64,000 nucleotides of DNA from Moraxella osloensis (GTDB lineage: Bacteria > Pseudomonadota > Gammaproteobacteria > Pseudomonadales > Moraxellaceae), in contig NZ_CP047226.1 of assembly GCF_009867135.1 (NCBI RefSeq), forward strand, positions 1,860,001-1,924,000, written 5' to 3'. Made by a program: the position numbers and the translations under genes. Numbering within the stretch: position 1 is the first letter of the stretch; each line of letters opens with the position of its first letter. The notes under the pieces were generated by a model, which saw only the letters and a program-made list of their open reading frames with translations, was not told the origin of the DNA and did not search any database. Of this stretch, positions 54,282 through 63,845 are shown piece by piece.

Positions 54282-55037
54282 TTACTCGTACCAGCTGCTA
54301 TTTTTGGATTTTTTAGATGACGTTTTTGCTTCAGTTTTGGTGTCAGCTTTGTTTTCGGCTTTGGCGTCAATTTTGTCAGTCGACTGCGGCTCGGAATCTA
54401 GCATATCCATAATCGGCTGCCACTGGGCTTGAATGTCGCGGTACGGTTTTTGGCTTTTATCAAAAATCGTCAAGCCGCGCTCTGCCAAGGCTTGGTAAAT
54501 ACTACGCTCAGATAGCCAAGCCAGTGGCTGCTGCCCAATATCAGCAAAATACGCCAGCAGTTTTTCGGTCGGTTCATTGTCCTGCATCAATTGACTACGT
54601 ACGCGGTTGGCCACCAGATAAATATCGACTTTGCCTTTGCGGATACGCTTAATGTCTTCTAGGCTTTTTAAAAAGCGTTTGGTACTGTCAATATCAAAAA
54701 AAGCGGGTAAAACAGGAATTAAAATTGCCTTGCATTCGGCAATCAGCTGCTCGGCTTTAGTGCCTGATAACGCACCTGGGGCATCAATGATTAGCCAGTC
54801 GTTTTTACCCAAGGTTTTTGGTATATCACCAATATCATTGCTATCGCGCCAGTCAATACCGATAATGGCAGGTACATCCGCTGGGCGCATTTTTAGCCAC
54901 TGTAGGCTTGATTTTTGGGGGTCTGCATCTGCCAATGCCACTGTTTTGCCTTGGTTTGCCAATGCCGCCGCTAGACTGACCGCAATCGAGGTTTTACCAC
55001 ACCCCCCTTTTTGATTGGCGATTAAAATTTTTTGCAT
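54282..55037 (-). CDS. Orphan ParA/MinD-family ATPase
   Basis: 251 aa from the ATG at 55037 (a GTG 9 bases upstream is possible). Deviant Walker A KGGCGKTS near residues 10-17, with the signature Lys at its start, Walker A-prime LADADPQKSSLQWL and Walker B WLIIDAPGA. No parB or centromere repeats nearby, so it is unlikely to be the chromosome-segregation ParA. The C-terminal 35 residues are a Lys/Thr/Asp/Glu-rich tail. Probably positions a protein cargo; the partner may be the adjacent membrane protein. Confidence 0.8.
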   Translation of the reverse strand: MQKILIANQKGGCGKTSIAVSLAAALANQGKTVALADADPQKSSLQWLKMRPADVPAIIGIDWRDSNDIGDIPKTLGKNDWLIIDAPGALSGTKAEQLIAECKAILIPVLPAFFDIDSTKRFLKSLEDIKRIRKGKVDIYLVANRVRSQLMQDNEPTEKLLAYFADIGQQPLAWLSERSIYQALAERGLTIFDKSQKPYRDIQAQWQPIMDMLDSEPQSTDKIDAKAENKADTKTEAKTSSKKSKNSSWYE

Positions 55038-55277
55038 GACCCTCACCCTGTTGATAAAAAATTAATGCAATATCACCACATTAACCCAAATTTTGACCCT
55101 GTTAATTTGACACTATTCATTTGGTTGTATTAAGTAGCCTAACAAAATTTTAACCATTGATAAATGCTTTTATATAAATAATCTGCTAAATTAAAAAATA
55201 TCAATTCATTAACGGTTTAATCGGTTTAGCCAGTTTTTAACTGGCTAATAGCGACCGTAAACCTCAAAGGTGCCACC

Positions 55278-55928
55278 ATGACGATGCTTTCATTCATAGA
55301 GACTTATCACCCAGCAACCACCTCAAAAAAAATGCTTGGACTGTTTGCTGTCACTGCCTCGATGGCAGGTTGTGCCACCTTAGGCGGCGGATTAACACCC
55401 ACTCAATGCCAACAAAGTAACTGGCAAACCATTGGTTATCAAGACGGTTTACTGGGTCGCAGTCAAAATTATATTCAAAAGCATATCAAGCAATGCGCTA
55501 AAGCCAATGCTGTACCCAACCAGCAACAGTGGCGACAAGGTCGTGAAGAAGGATTAAAACGTTATTGCACGCCGCTACGCGCTTACCAGTTGGGACGTGA
55601 AGGCTACGACTATAATGATGTATGCCCACAATCAATGACGCTTGATTTGTTAAAAGCGCATGACGAAGGTTATCTCAACTACCAACGTGAGCAAAGGCTA
55701 AATCAACTGTGGTACAACACCGATCCATTTTGGGGCTCACCCTTCTACGGTAATCGTTTTGCTGGCTGGGGCGGTTTAGATAGAAGGTCCCGTCCGTATT
55801 ACCCACGGAGTGTACCTAACAACCGCTACCCAAAATACAGCGATACACATCAGCCTACATCAAGCCAACCTGTTGCGCCTCGCCCCGTTACGACTAGCAA
55901 TGATGCAACCATAGGGTCAAAAAAATAA
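55278..55928 (+). CDS. DUF2799-family lipoprotein
   Basis: 216 aa. Lipobox SMAGC (Cys32) after a long signal region. DUF2799 pattern: NWQTIGYQDGLLGR near 48, WRQGREEGLKRYC near 87, AYQLGREGYDYNDVC near 105 and LLKAHDEGYLNYQ near 124. The last 60 residues are rich in Pro, Tyr, Arg and Ser and probably unfolded. AAAGG 7 bases before the ATG. Function unknown in all relatives. Confidence 0.8.
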   Translation: MTMLSFIETYHPATTSKKMLGLFAVTASMAGCATLGGGLTPTQCQQSNWQTIGYQDGLLGRSQNYIQKHIKQCAKANAVPNQQQWRQGREEGLKRYCTPLRAYQLGREGYDYNDVCPQSMTLDLLKAHDEGYLNYQREQRLNQLWYNTDPFWGSPFYGNRFAGWGGLDRRSRPYYPRSVPNNRYPKYSDTHQPTSSQPVAPRPVTTSNDATIGSKK

Positions 55929-56059
55929 TCGCGGCTAAGATAAGAAACAACGCGACGAACTTATGGTGAAATTTCGTTTTGAAATCTCGTTGCGCAATCT
56001 CATTGAACAATATAACCCGCTGCGTGACGACAATAATTTACAGGTTAAAACTAAAAAAG

Positions 56060-56092
56060 AAGTTCGGGTGTATTTAACCGAACTTTTTTATT
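56060..56092. terminator. Terminator after the DUF2799 gene
   Basis: AAGTTCGG / CCGAACTT stem (8 bp) with a T-run on the plus strand and a less perfect one on the minus strand. Confidence 0.8.
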
Positions 56093-56181
56093 AAACCAGT
56101 AGCTTATCGAATCAACCGCTTATCAAATAGCTTAACCCATCACCACAACCAAAATATCCGTGTGCTTGACCCGCTTGGTTA

Positions 56182-57432
56182 TCAAACCAAAGGATTGATT
56201 GTCGGTATTTTTTGGCTCTCAGCGTTTTGGTTGGCGTTGGATTTTTCATGCGCTTTGGGTTTTTGAGGCGCTTTGTTTTTCTGAGATTTGGTGGGGTCAA
56301 AGCTTTGCACAGCAGGTGCGGTTGGCACGCCTTTTTGCTGAAGTTGCTCGTCAATCTGCCCCGCTTGGATGTTTTCCCCTTCAAATACACGGATATGCTC
56401 ATCACGCTTTAACTGCAAATTTTCAAAGTCAAATAACTCACGGTCAGCGAGCTGTGACGGTGCGACATTTTGCATCGCGCCAAATATCGAATCCAAACGA
56501 TTCGGGTATTGTTGGTCCCATGTGCGTAGCATGTCATTAATCATCGCCCGTTGTAGGTTTTCTTGGCTGCCGCACAGGTTACAAGGAATAATCGGAAACT
56601 GCTTGTAATTGGCATATTTGATAATGTCTTTTTCTTCCACATACGCAAGCGGACGAATCAAAATATTTTGCCCATCATCCGATAGCAGTTTTGGTGGCAT
56701 CGCTTTGAGACTACCGCCGTGAAATAAATTTAAGAAAAACGTCGCCATGATGTCATCACGGTGATGACCGAGTGCCACTTTGGTTGCGCCGATTTGTTTA
56801 GCAAATCCATATAACGACCCACGGCGCAGACGTGAACACGCAGAACAGTAAGTTTTACCTTCTGGCACGATTTGCTTGACCACGCTATAGGTGTCTTTTT
56901 CTAAAATATAATACGGAATGCCATGCTTGGTCAGATAGTTGGGCAAAATATCTTCAGGATAGTCAGGTTGCTTTTGGTCAAGATTGACGGCAATCACATC
57001 AAACTGAATCGGTGCTATTTTTTTTAAGAACAATAAAATATCCAGTAAGGTAAAACTGTCTTTACCGCCTGAAATACACACCATGACCACATCACCGTCT
57101 TCAATCATGTTGTAGTCACGAATCGCCCAAGAGACCAGCTTACGTAATTTCTTTTGTAGCTTACGAAAACGCGCGGATTTGATGTCATCGCCTTGGCTGT
57201 TACCTTTAGCATCGCCCAAGCTTTGCTGCGCTTCATTTTTTAACGCTTCGTTTAAAGCTTCATTGTCTAAACCATCATTGTCTGACGCATCATCATCCCA
57301 ATCATTATCATCAAGCCCATCTATGTCACTATCTGAATCTACGTCACTCTTTAATAGTTGGGCTGATAATTGGGGATTTAATTCAACGGCAGACATGGCT
57401 GCCGCTGGGCTTACAGAATTGTTTGATTGCAT
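56182..57432 (-). CDS. ttcA: tRNA 2-thiocytidine synthetase TtcA with long terminal extensions
   Basis: Thiolates C32 of some tRNAs with ATP and an iron-sulfur cluster. 416 aa (E. coli: 311) from the ATG at 57432 (AGG 8 bases upstream). PP-loop CISGGKDS (residues 121-126), two CxxC pairs CSAC and CNLC and [20 protein letters not shown]. Residues 30-56 are strongly acidic ([19 protein letters not shown]) and the C-terminal 80 residues are Lys/Pro/Gln-rich. The catalytic core is intact. The open frame runs to 57564, but that part looks non-native. Confidence 0.93.
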   Translation of the reverse strand: MQSNNSVSPAAAMSAVELNPQLSAQLLKSDVDSDSDIDGLDDNDWDDDASDNDGLDNEALNEALKNEAQQSLGDAKGNSQGDDIKSARFRKLQKKLRKLVSWAIRDYNMIEDGDVVMVCISGGKDSFTLLDILLFLKKIAPIQFDVIAVNLDQKQPDYPEDILPNYLTKHGIPYYILEKDTYSVVKQIVPEGKTYCSACSRLRRGSLYGFAKQIGATKVALGHHRDDIMATFFLNLFHGGSLKAMPPKLLSDDGQNILIRPLAYVEEKDIIKYANYKQFPIIPCNLCGSQENLQRAMINDMLRTWDQQYPNRLDSIFGAMQNVAPSQLADRELFDFENLQLKRDEHIRVFEGENIQAGQIDEQLQQKGVPTAPAVQSFDPTKSQKNKAPQKPKAHEKSNANQNAESQKIPTINPLV

Positions 57433-57684
57433 AAGATACCTAACTGATGATAAACCAATAAATAAACCTATGATGACGCTATCGGCTATCAACGACGCGT
57501 TATTTATTGGAAAAATTGCAAATAAAAAAGCATTTAACGTAAGGCGGACTAAAATACCACCCACAATAAATGCTTGATTGAGCGTATCTATAGTCGCCTA
57601 TCAGATAGAAAACGCCTATCACATAGTCGGCTATTATACGGTAAAATTACGCGCTTGTAGTCATTCGAATGACAGCTTGCTGTT

Positions 57685-58911
57685 TTAGAAGATATTTTTT
57701 ATCCGCGTCATCCAACTGGTATTTTCTTTTTTCATTTGCTCCTCGATTTGTTTTTGTTGCTGCTCAAGCTTGATATCCATCAGATTTTTTTCTTTAAATA
57801 GACTATATTGGGCATCGCCTTTATAAAACTCAGTTTCACGATAACTGTCATACGCATGTTTGAATAGCACATTGAGCACAGCGGCGAGCGGCAAAGCAAT
57901 CAGCATACCTGCAATGCCTGCCAGTGCCGCCCCAGCAAGTACGGCAAATATCACCCACAATGGTGATAAACCAATTTTATCACCCAACAATAACGGCTGC
58001 AAAATATAACCTTCCACCGCCTGCCCTACCATAAAGGCACCGACAATTAACACTAAATGTACCCAGTCCACGCCAAATTGAAATAGCCCTGCAATAATCG
58101 CCGCAATAAAGCCAAGGGTAAAGCCAAGATACGGCACAAAACTTGCGATACCCGCTATCATACCGATGATAAGACCGACTTTAAGTCCAATGAGTTGCAG
58201 TTGCACCGCATACACCATACCGAGCAACACCATCACTAGTAACTGACCTTTGATAAATGACATCAACGCTTCATCACTTTCTTTGGCGATACGATAGACC
58301 GATGGAATATAACGGTTGGGAATCATATGACGCATTTTTACCAAGCGCTCATCCCAATTATATAAAAAATAAAACATCAAAATCGGCACCAACACCACGA
58401 TACCCGCCACGTTGATTACATTCATGCCTGATAACATTAAATTGGTAAAAAATGAGCGCGCATCGGTGATATTGTAGTTTTCTTTGAGAAAATCGACCAA
58501 GCCTTTTGACATATCACGTACTTGCATGGCAGGCAAGCGTATCGGCGTGTGAGAACGCACCCAGCCTCGCAGCGTATTGTTATAATAGTCAATTGCCGTC
58601 GGTACATACTTCCATGCCGATTGTAACTGCTCCCACACCAGTGGAATGAGCCACCAGAGTATCAATCCAATCATCAGCCCAGTGGACAAATATACCAGCA
58701 AAATCGCCACCCAGCGGCGGATATGTACCTTGTCCTTTAATTTTTGCACCAACGGATTAATCGCATACGATAAAATAAATGCTACCAAAAATGGCAAAAT
58801 CACCGATTGTAATTGATAAATGATATAGCCTATGGCAACCAAAAATAGCGATATAAATACCCGTTTGAAAAACACATCTTTCGTAAATTGATAAGGGGAT
58901 GGGTTGTACAT
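57685..58911 (-). CDS. AI-2E-family (PerM-like) membrane transporter
   Basis: 408 aa with about eight helices: two near residues 14-60, one at 72-95, one near 165-185 and a C-terminal cluster from 215 to 370. Includes the family segments PFLVAFILSYAINPLVQKL near 40, FLYNWDE and YVLQPLLLGDKIGLSPLWVI (seen here as EGYILQPLLL and GDKIGLSPLWVIFAV). Members export small molecules or ions; substrate is unknown. It ends with a Lys/Gln-rich coiled tail. In several gamma-proteobacteria it is next to purM, as here (divergent). Confidence 0.88.
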   Translation of the reverse strand: MYNPSPYQFTKDVFFKRVFISLFLVAIGYIIYQLQSVILPFLVAFILSYAINPLVQKLKDKVHIRRWVAILLVYLSTGLMIGLILWWLIPLVWEQLQSAWKYVPTAIDYYNNTLRGWVRSHTPIRLPAMQVRDMSKGLVDFLKENYNITDARSFFTNLMLSGMNVINVAGIVVLVPILMFYFLYNWDERLVKMRHMIPNRYIPSVYRIAKESDEALMSFIKGQLLVMVLLGMVYAVQLQLIGLKVGLIIGMIAGIASFVPYLGFTLGFIAAIIAGLFQFGVDWVHLVLIVGAFMVGQAVEGYILQPLLLGDKIGLSPLWVIFAVLAGAALAGIAGMLIALPLAAVLNVLFKHAYDSYRETEFYKGDAQYSLFKEKNLMDIKLEQQQKQIEEQMKKENTSWMTRIKNIF

Positions 58912-59226
58912 AGGTTCCTCAAAAAAGCCAAATACGCCAAAAATATAAGGGGAATGTCAAATAAAAGACGGTCACTGCCATCGTTGTATTTTTGACTAAT
59001 TTTAGGTAATTTGACAAAAATAGATAGCGCAAACTGCACAACTCATACAAATATTCAAAGCTATGTTATAAAGCCACATCACATTTGTGGGGCTAGAAGG
59101 CGTCATGAACGATGAAAAGCTTAATGCTAGCCATGTGGCAAAGCGATGGATTATTTTTCTTTTTGATGGGAATTTGGGTATAATGCGCGTATTACTTTTC
59201 CCAATGATTCTGGCGATAGGAAGACC
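58912..59226. other. Divergent spacer between AI-2E gene and purM
   Basis: No gene. TATAAT at 59179-59184 lies 43 bases before purM and is its likely -10 box; a good -35 at 17 bp is lacking. A short CCACA/TGTGG hairpin is near 59080. Confidence 0.5.
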
Positions 59227-60273
59227 ATGACTACACAACCCACTTCGTTAAGTTATAAAGATGCTGGCGTCGATATCGATGCTGGCGAAGCGTTAGTTCA
59301 GCGCATTAAATCAGTTGCCAAAGCAACTAGCCGCTCTGAAGTAGTCGGTGGTTTGGGTGGATTTGGCGCCTTGTGCCGTATTCCGCAAGGCTATAAATCC
59401 CCTTTATTGGTCTCAGGGACTGATGGTGTCGGTACCAAACTCAAACTGGCTTTACAACTGCATCAACACGATACCATTGGTCAAGACTTGGTCGCGATGT
59501 GTGTCAATGACCTGCTAGTCTGTGGCGCCGAGCCGTTATTTTTCTTGGATTATTATGCCACAGGAAAACTGGACGTCGATACCGCAGCAACGGTTATCAC
59601 CGGTATCGGTGACGGTTGTAAATTGGCAAATTGTGCGCTCATCGGTGGCGAGACGGCTGAAATGCCAGGTATGTACCAAGATGACGACTATGATTTGGCA
59701 GGATTTTGTGTGGGCGTCGTCGAAGAGTCGGAAGTGATCACGGGTAAAAACGTTGCCAACAGTGATGTGTTAATCGGTATCACTTCTAGCGGCGTGCATT
59801 CAAATGGTTACTCACTGGTGCGTAAAGTCATTGAAGTCAGCGGTGCCGATGTTGCCACTGAACAATTAGACGGCAAAGCATTAAAAGACGTGTTGATGGC
59901 ACCGACAAAAATCTATGTCAAAGCCATTGGACAACTGCAAAAAACCTTGGGCAACGCAAACTTGCATGCGATGGCGCATATTACCGGTGGCGGCTTGACG
60001 GAGAACCTACCACGCGTATTGCCCGACCATTTGGCGGCGCAAATTGATGTGAGTTCTTGGACATTCCCCCCTGTATTCCAATGGCTTCAGCAAAAAGGTC
60101 ATATCGAGCAGATGGAAATGTACCGCACCTTTAACTGCGGTGTGGGTTTTGTCGTCGTGGTACCGGCAGATAAAGCAGACCAAGCCATTGAATTACTCAA
60201 TGAGCAAGGCGAAACCGCATGGAAATTGGGTGAAATCGTTGAAAGAACAGGCGATGCGGTAACCTATCGCTAA
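59227..60273 (+). CDS. purM: Phosphoribosylformylglycinamidine cyclo-ligase (AIR synthetase)
   Basis: Fifth step of purine synthesis, making aminoimidazole ribotide. 348 aa. [20 protein letters not shown] at the start, [48 protein letters not shown] and [16 protein letters not shown]. Start ATG at 59227 with AGGAAGACC upstream. purN follows after 147 bp containing repeats and a hairpin. Confidence 0.97.
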   Translation: MTTQPTSLSYKDAGVDIDAGEALVQRIKSVAKATSRSEVVGGLGGFGALCRIPQGYKSPLLVSGTDGVGTKLKLALQLHQHDTIGQDLVAMCVNDLLVCGAEPLFFLDYYATGKLDVDTAATVITGIGDGCKLANCALIGGETAEMPGMYQDDDYDLAGFCVGVVEESEVITGKNVANSDVLIGITSSGVHSNGYSLVRKVIEVSGADVATEQLDGKALKDVLMAPTKIYVKAIGQLQKTLGNANLHAMAHITGGGLTENLPRVLPDHLAAQIDVSSWTFPPVFQWLQQKGHIEQMEMYRTFNCGVGFVVVVPADKADQAIELLNEQGETAWKLGEIVERTGDAVTYR

Positions 60274-60323
60274 TTTTATCAGCGACTCAATCGGTTATTT
60301 TATTATTGGGCTATTTTATCATT

Positions 60324-60389
60324 AAGCTAATTTAGCCTTGAGCTAATTTATCCTTGAGCTAGTTTAAAAGGTGCGTTTTTACGCACCTT
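60324..60389 (+). terminator. Tandem repeats and hairpin between purM and purN
   Basis: A 16-bp unit (AGCTAATTTAGCCTTG, AGCTAATTTATCCTTG, then AGCTAG) leads into a hairpin AAGGTGCGT / ACGCACCTT (60368-60376 and 60381-60389) followed by ACTTTTT. This looks like a terminator or attenuator for purM; purN is then read from its own or leaky transcription. Confidence 0.65.
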
Positions 60390-60420
60390 ACTTTTTCCAA
60401 CCTATTGCTTTGCTATCATT

Positions 60421-61128
60421 ATGAATTTGAACATGACAAACCCTACCCCGTTAAAAATTGCCGTCCTCGTCTCTGGCAGTGGCAGTAACCTGCAAGTATT
60501 AATTGATAAGCAGCTACAGCAACTATTAAACATTCAAATCGTGGGCGTGATTAGTAATAAAGCCGATGCCTACGCGCTTGAGCGCATACGCCTTGCCAAT
60601 GAGCAGCAGCAAGCCAATATTGCAACCGCGGTGATTGAGCGTGACGATAATGGCAAAAAATATACCCGTGTCGGTTTTGAACAACAGGCACTGCAAGAAT
60701 TACGCGCGTGGCAACCTGATTTGGTGGTATTGGCAGGATTTATGCGGATTTTAACGCCGCTGTTTATTGATGGTGTCACCAGCAAGGATGGTTTAAACGT
60801 GCCGATGATAAATCTGCACCCATCATTGCTGCCCAATTATAAAGGCTTAGATACCCATACCCGCGTGCTACAATCTGGCGAGCGCTATCATGGTTGCAGC
60901 GTGCATTTGGTAACGAGCGAACTCGATGCAGGGGAAGTCATTGCACAAGCGGTGACCTGCATCAACGCGGCTGAAAGCGCTGAGCAATTACAGCAGCGCG
61001 TTCATGCGATGGAACACCAATTGCTGCCTATGGTGGTGGGGTTATTTGCTGAGCGGATTGTTTCGCTTAACAATAACCAACTGAGCAACCGCCTTGGACT
61101 CAATTTGCCTATCAAATTATGGCTATAG
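60421..61128 (+). CDS. purN: Phosphoribosylglycinamide formyltransferase
   Basis: Third step of purine synthesis, using 10-formyl-tetrahydrofolate. 235 aa (somewhat longer than the usual 210). VLVSGSGSNLQVLID near residue 15, LAGFMRILTPLFID near 105, catalytic block NLHPSLLPNYKGLDTH near 136 and HLVTSELDAGEVIAQA near 160. An ATG at 60433 could be the start instead; neither has a good ribosome site. Confidence 0.94.
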   Translation: MNLNMTNPTPLKIAVLVSGSGSNLQVLIDKQLQQLLNIQIVGVISNKADAYALERIRLANEQQQANIATAVIERDDNGKKYTRVGFEQQALQELRAWQPDLVVLAGFMRILTPLFIDGVTSKDGLNVPMINLHPSLLPNYKGLDTHTRVLQSGERYHGCSVHLVTSELDAGEVIAQAVTCINAAESAEQLQQRVHAMEHQLLPMVVGLFAERIVSLNNNQLSNRLGLNLPIKLWL

Positions 61129-61129
61129 T

Positions 61130-61165
61130 AAAAAAACGCCTACAATCAAATTTAGGCGTTTTTTT
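61130..61165. terminator. Bidirectional terminator between purN and ubiA
   Basis: Stem AAAAAAACGCCTA / TAGGCGTTTTTTT (13 bp) with a 10-base loop. Confidence 0.92.
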
Positions 61166-61179
61166 ATGTTTGTCACAGT

Positions 61180-62091
61180 TTACCCTCGAAGTGCCCATAC
61201 ACTCAATACCACGATTAGCAAAAATACATAGCGCCCTACCCACACGTTATCTAAAAATGCGTTAAAGCAAAGCTTGCGATCATAGGTGAGACATTGTTTA
61301 TTTTGTCGATAAAACATGGCAACGATAGGTAGCAGCGCCAATACTGAAAGCGCGCCAAAATAATGCCAAAACACGCCCGCCAAACTGAGCAAAAATACCC
61401 CTTGAAGTAGGCTGATTATCAACACATCGTGTTTACCAAATAAAATCGCAGTGGATTTGACCCCAATTTTTAAATCATCCTCACGATCTGCCATCGCATA
61501 TTGGGTATCATACGCCACCGTCCAGCACATATAGCCGACAAACAGCAGCCAACACCAAATATCAACCTCGGTCTGCCCCGTTAATACTTGCGATACCGCA
61601 ACATACGCCATCGGAATTGCCCAACCAAAAGCCGCCGCCAAAAACAGTTGCGGCAAATGGGTAAAGCGTTTCATAAACGGATAGATAAACGCCAGCGCCA
61701 CCGCACCAAATGACCAAATAAAAACCTGCACGGGCAAAAATACTAATAACGCTGCACTCACCCAAGATAAAATTAAAAACGTCCAAACCGCTTCTTTACC
61801 CGTCAAGCGACCATCCGCCAGCGGTCTACCTTTGGTTCGCGACACATGTCCATCGACTTTTCTATCAGCAAAGTCATTGATGGCACAGCCTGCCGCTCGC
61901 ATCAACACCGCACCCACCGCAAAGATTGCCACCACATGCCAAGGGGGGAATTGCTCAAACCCTTTTGCCGCCAAAAACACCGCCCATAAAGTCGACCAAA
62001 ACACCAGTTCAATGCCCACAGGCTTATCAAAGCGGGTCAAGTGAATATAGGCTTGTAGCTTATCTTTAAAAGACAAAGTGTGTGTAGTCAT
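61180..62091 (-). CDS. ubiA: 4-hydroxybenzoate polyprenyltransferase
   Basis: Attaches the isoprenoid chain to 4-hydroxybenzoate in ubiquinone synthesis; inner membrane. 303 aa from the ATG at 62091 ([26 protein letters not shown] fits the family; the frame is open to 62205). Both Asp-rich motifs are clear: [20 protein letters not shown] and [16 protein letters not shown]. About eight helices. ubiC is not adjacent. Confidence 0.95.
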   Translation of the reverse strand: MTTHTLSFKDKLQAYIHLTRFDKPVGIELVFWSTLWAVFLAAKGFEQFPPWHVVAIFAVGAVLMRAAGCAINDFADRKVDGHVSRTKGRPLADGRLTGKEAVWTFLILSWVSAALLVFLPVQVFIWSFGAVALAFIYPFMKRFTHLPQLFLAAAFGWAIPMAYVAVSQVLTGQTEVDIWCWLLFVGYMCWTVAYDTQYAMADREDDLKIGVKSTAILFGKHDVLIISLLQGVFLLSLAGVFWHYFGALSVLALLPIVAMFYRQNKQCLTYDRKLCFNAFLDNVWVGRYVFLLIVVLSVWALRG

Positions 62092-62188
62092 AGAGTTGTT
62101 AATTAAACTAATCAAAAAGGAATAGAAGGTTGAAGCTAGTGTAACGCTAAATATTAGCCAAATCGTCGATAAATTTGTTACCTTAACC

Positions 62189-63013
62189 TTACAGCTGTAA
62201 GCCAATCATCAGCAGTTGGTAATCCAGCCCAATCGGCGATTGGTCTTGCAGATAGCGTCTAAATGTTGCCGTATCGATGCGGTCTTTGCCAGAGACGGCG
62301 CCGCCCATTTGCTTGAGATTTTTTAACAGACTTTTTAAATTATCATAAGAAAAAGCAAACGATTGCTCGGTGTGATACATTAGCGTGCCTTGACGCTGTT
62401 GCCGCAAGGTCTCTATCGCTGCCAGCCAAGCGTGACTGGGTAAAAAATCAAAAACAGGCAACTTGGGAAAGCGCTGACGGACTTGATGAAAAGAGCCAGC
62501 CACCGGAATCGCCAAATGCAGCTGACCTTTGGTTTTGACGATGCGCCCAAGCTCTGCGATAACGCTTGTCGATGTCCAATGAAGGGCAAAACTACTCATC
62601 ACCAAATCGGCTGATTGATTCGCCAATGCCATATCTGCCATATTGGCGCAAAGCGCTTGGCTGCGTAGCATCATTGGGGACTTTGGTAGCGATGAGACTT
62701 GTGTAGATGACAGCGGCGTCGACAAAAGATGCGCGACTCGCTGTTGCCAAATTGCAAGCATACTGGCAGCAGTATCGACGCCATATAACTGAGCGGAAGC
62801 TAACGCTGCGTTTTGTAAAAACTTTGACATCACCGCCTGAGTCAATTTTCCTGTGCCACAGCCCACATCAACCAAGCACATATCGGTTACGCCGGTATGG
62901 TAACGCACAATGAGCTGCGCCAAGTGCTCTGCCACCTGCGATTGAATCGGCGTGGCGGCATCGTATGAGTTGGCAAATTGTTCAAAAATAGGGGTGACAG
63001 TACAGGACATCAT
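62189..63013 (-). CDS. bioC: BioC-like malonyl-ACP O-methyltransferase
   Basis: 274-residue class I methyltransferase. [22 protein letters not shown] at the start, SAM motif [16 protein letters not shown] near 47 and [12 protein letters not shown] near 136. The C-terminal [20 protein letters not shown] block resembles BioC, which primes biotin synthesis by methylating malonyl-ACP. No other bio gene is in the window, so a general methyltransferase is possible. Overlapping upstream frame of the ubiA region is not coding. Next gene is the metallo-beta-lactamase-fold protein, 16 bp upstream. Confidence 0.7.
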   Translation of the reverse strand: MMSCTVTPIFEQFANSYDAATPIQSQVAEHLAQLIVRYHTGVTDMCLVDVGCGTGKLTQAVMSKFLQNAALASAQLYGVDTAASMLAIWQQRVAHLLSTPLSSTQVSSLPKSPMMLRSQALCANMADMALANQSADLVMSSFALHWTSTSVIAELGRIVKTKGQLHLAIPVAGSFHQVRQRFPKLPVFDFLPSHAWLAAIETLRQQRQGTLMYHTEQSFAFSYDNLKSLLKNLKQMGGAVSGKDRIDTATFRRYLQDQSPIGLDYQLLMIGLQL

Positions 63014-63029
63014 CGACTAAAACAACAAA

Positions 63030-63845
63030 TCAGTCAACTTTAACACTATTAATCAGCCCTGCATAGTCATAATCGTCTTGTGTGAGCAAATCAACCCCGC
63101 AAGGCAAATTGCCTATCCAATCCAAAAAGCGATTAATCATGGCTTTGCCAACAAAAGATTTGCCATGCTGCGGCACAATCATCTCGACATCTAACTGCCG
63201 AACCGCATCTGCCCAAAAACGGGTGACTTTATTACTGACCATGTAGCGCTGATGAAACCCTCGCATCGTCGGAATATGGGAATCAAAATCTTCCACTGGC
63301 ACATTCGCATCATCCAACAACGAAGCCCCCATATCGCCTGAAAATAAAATTTTGCTGATGGGGTCATAAAACTGAAAATTACCTTCTGAATGCAGAAAGT
63401 GCGCAGGCAAAGCAAATAACTGGGTTTTTCCCAAAGGCAACACCGCGCCTTCATCCGGCAGCGCAATCAAGCGCTTAAGATACCCTTCTTGCAGACGGTC
63501 AGTGGTAAACGCGGAGTTAAGATGCGGTAAAAAACGCTCCCACAATCTTGAGATGACAATATTGGCTTGGGTATGCAATAGCCAACGCGGCAATGACGCA
63601 ATGATATCGGGGTCTTGGTGTGAGCCAATCACATAGCGGATATGCCTTATATCAGTATGTTTGAGCAGTGCTAGGGTTAGCGGCGTATAGGTTAAATCAC
63701 CACCTGGGTCAATAACCGCGCCGACAGTTTCTTCATCTGAGTGCAAAATTAAAAATTGATTGGACTGAATACCGTCACCTTTTACCAAATCACTAAACAT
63801 AATGCACTGATGCTTGCCATTATCAAAAATTATTTCACCGCTCAT
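63030..63845 (-). CDS. Metallo-beta-lactamase-fold protein, ODP (flavodiiron-like) group
   Basis: 271 aa, an MBL fold of the oxygen-binding-diiron type without a flavodoxin domain. QSNQFLILHSDEETVGAVIDPGG near 27, GSHQDPDIIASLPRWLL near 73 (metal loop), LPAHFLHSEGNFQFYDP near 145, ILFSGDMGASLLDD near 164 and the last His in VPQHGKSF near 225. Relatives are predicted diiron proteins for oxygen, NO or signalling. Same strand as the BioC-like gene. Physiological role is unknown. Confidence 0.8.
   Translation of the reverse strand: MSGEIIFDNGKHQCIMFSDLVKGDGIQSNQFLILHSDEETVGAVIDPGGDLTYTPLTLALLKHTDIRHIRYVIGSHQDPDIIASLPRWLLHTQANIVISRLWERFLPHLNSAFTTDRLQEGYLKRLIALPDEGAVLPLGKTQLFALPAHFLHSEGNFQFYDPISKILFSGDMGASLLDDANVPVEDFDSHIPTMRGFHQRYMVSNKVTRFWADAVRQLDVEMIVPQHGKSFVGKAMINRFLDWIGNLPCGVDLLTQDDYDYAGLINSVKVD

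Noticed and set aside
55963..56094. Small plus-strand frame of 43 codons after the DUF2799 gene
   Set aside because: No ribosome site, and it runs through the terminator hairpin.
57433..57564. Upstream hydrophobic extension of ttcA
   Set aside because: TtcA is soluble; the ATG at 57432 has a ribosome site.
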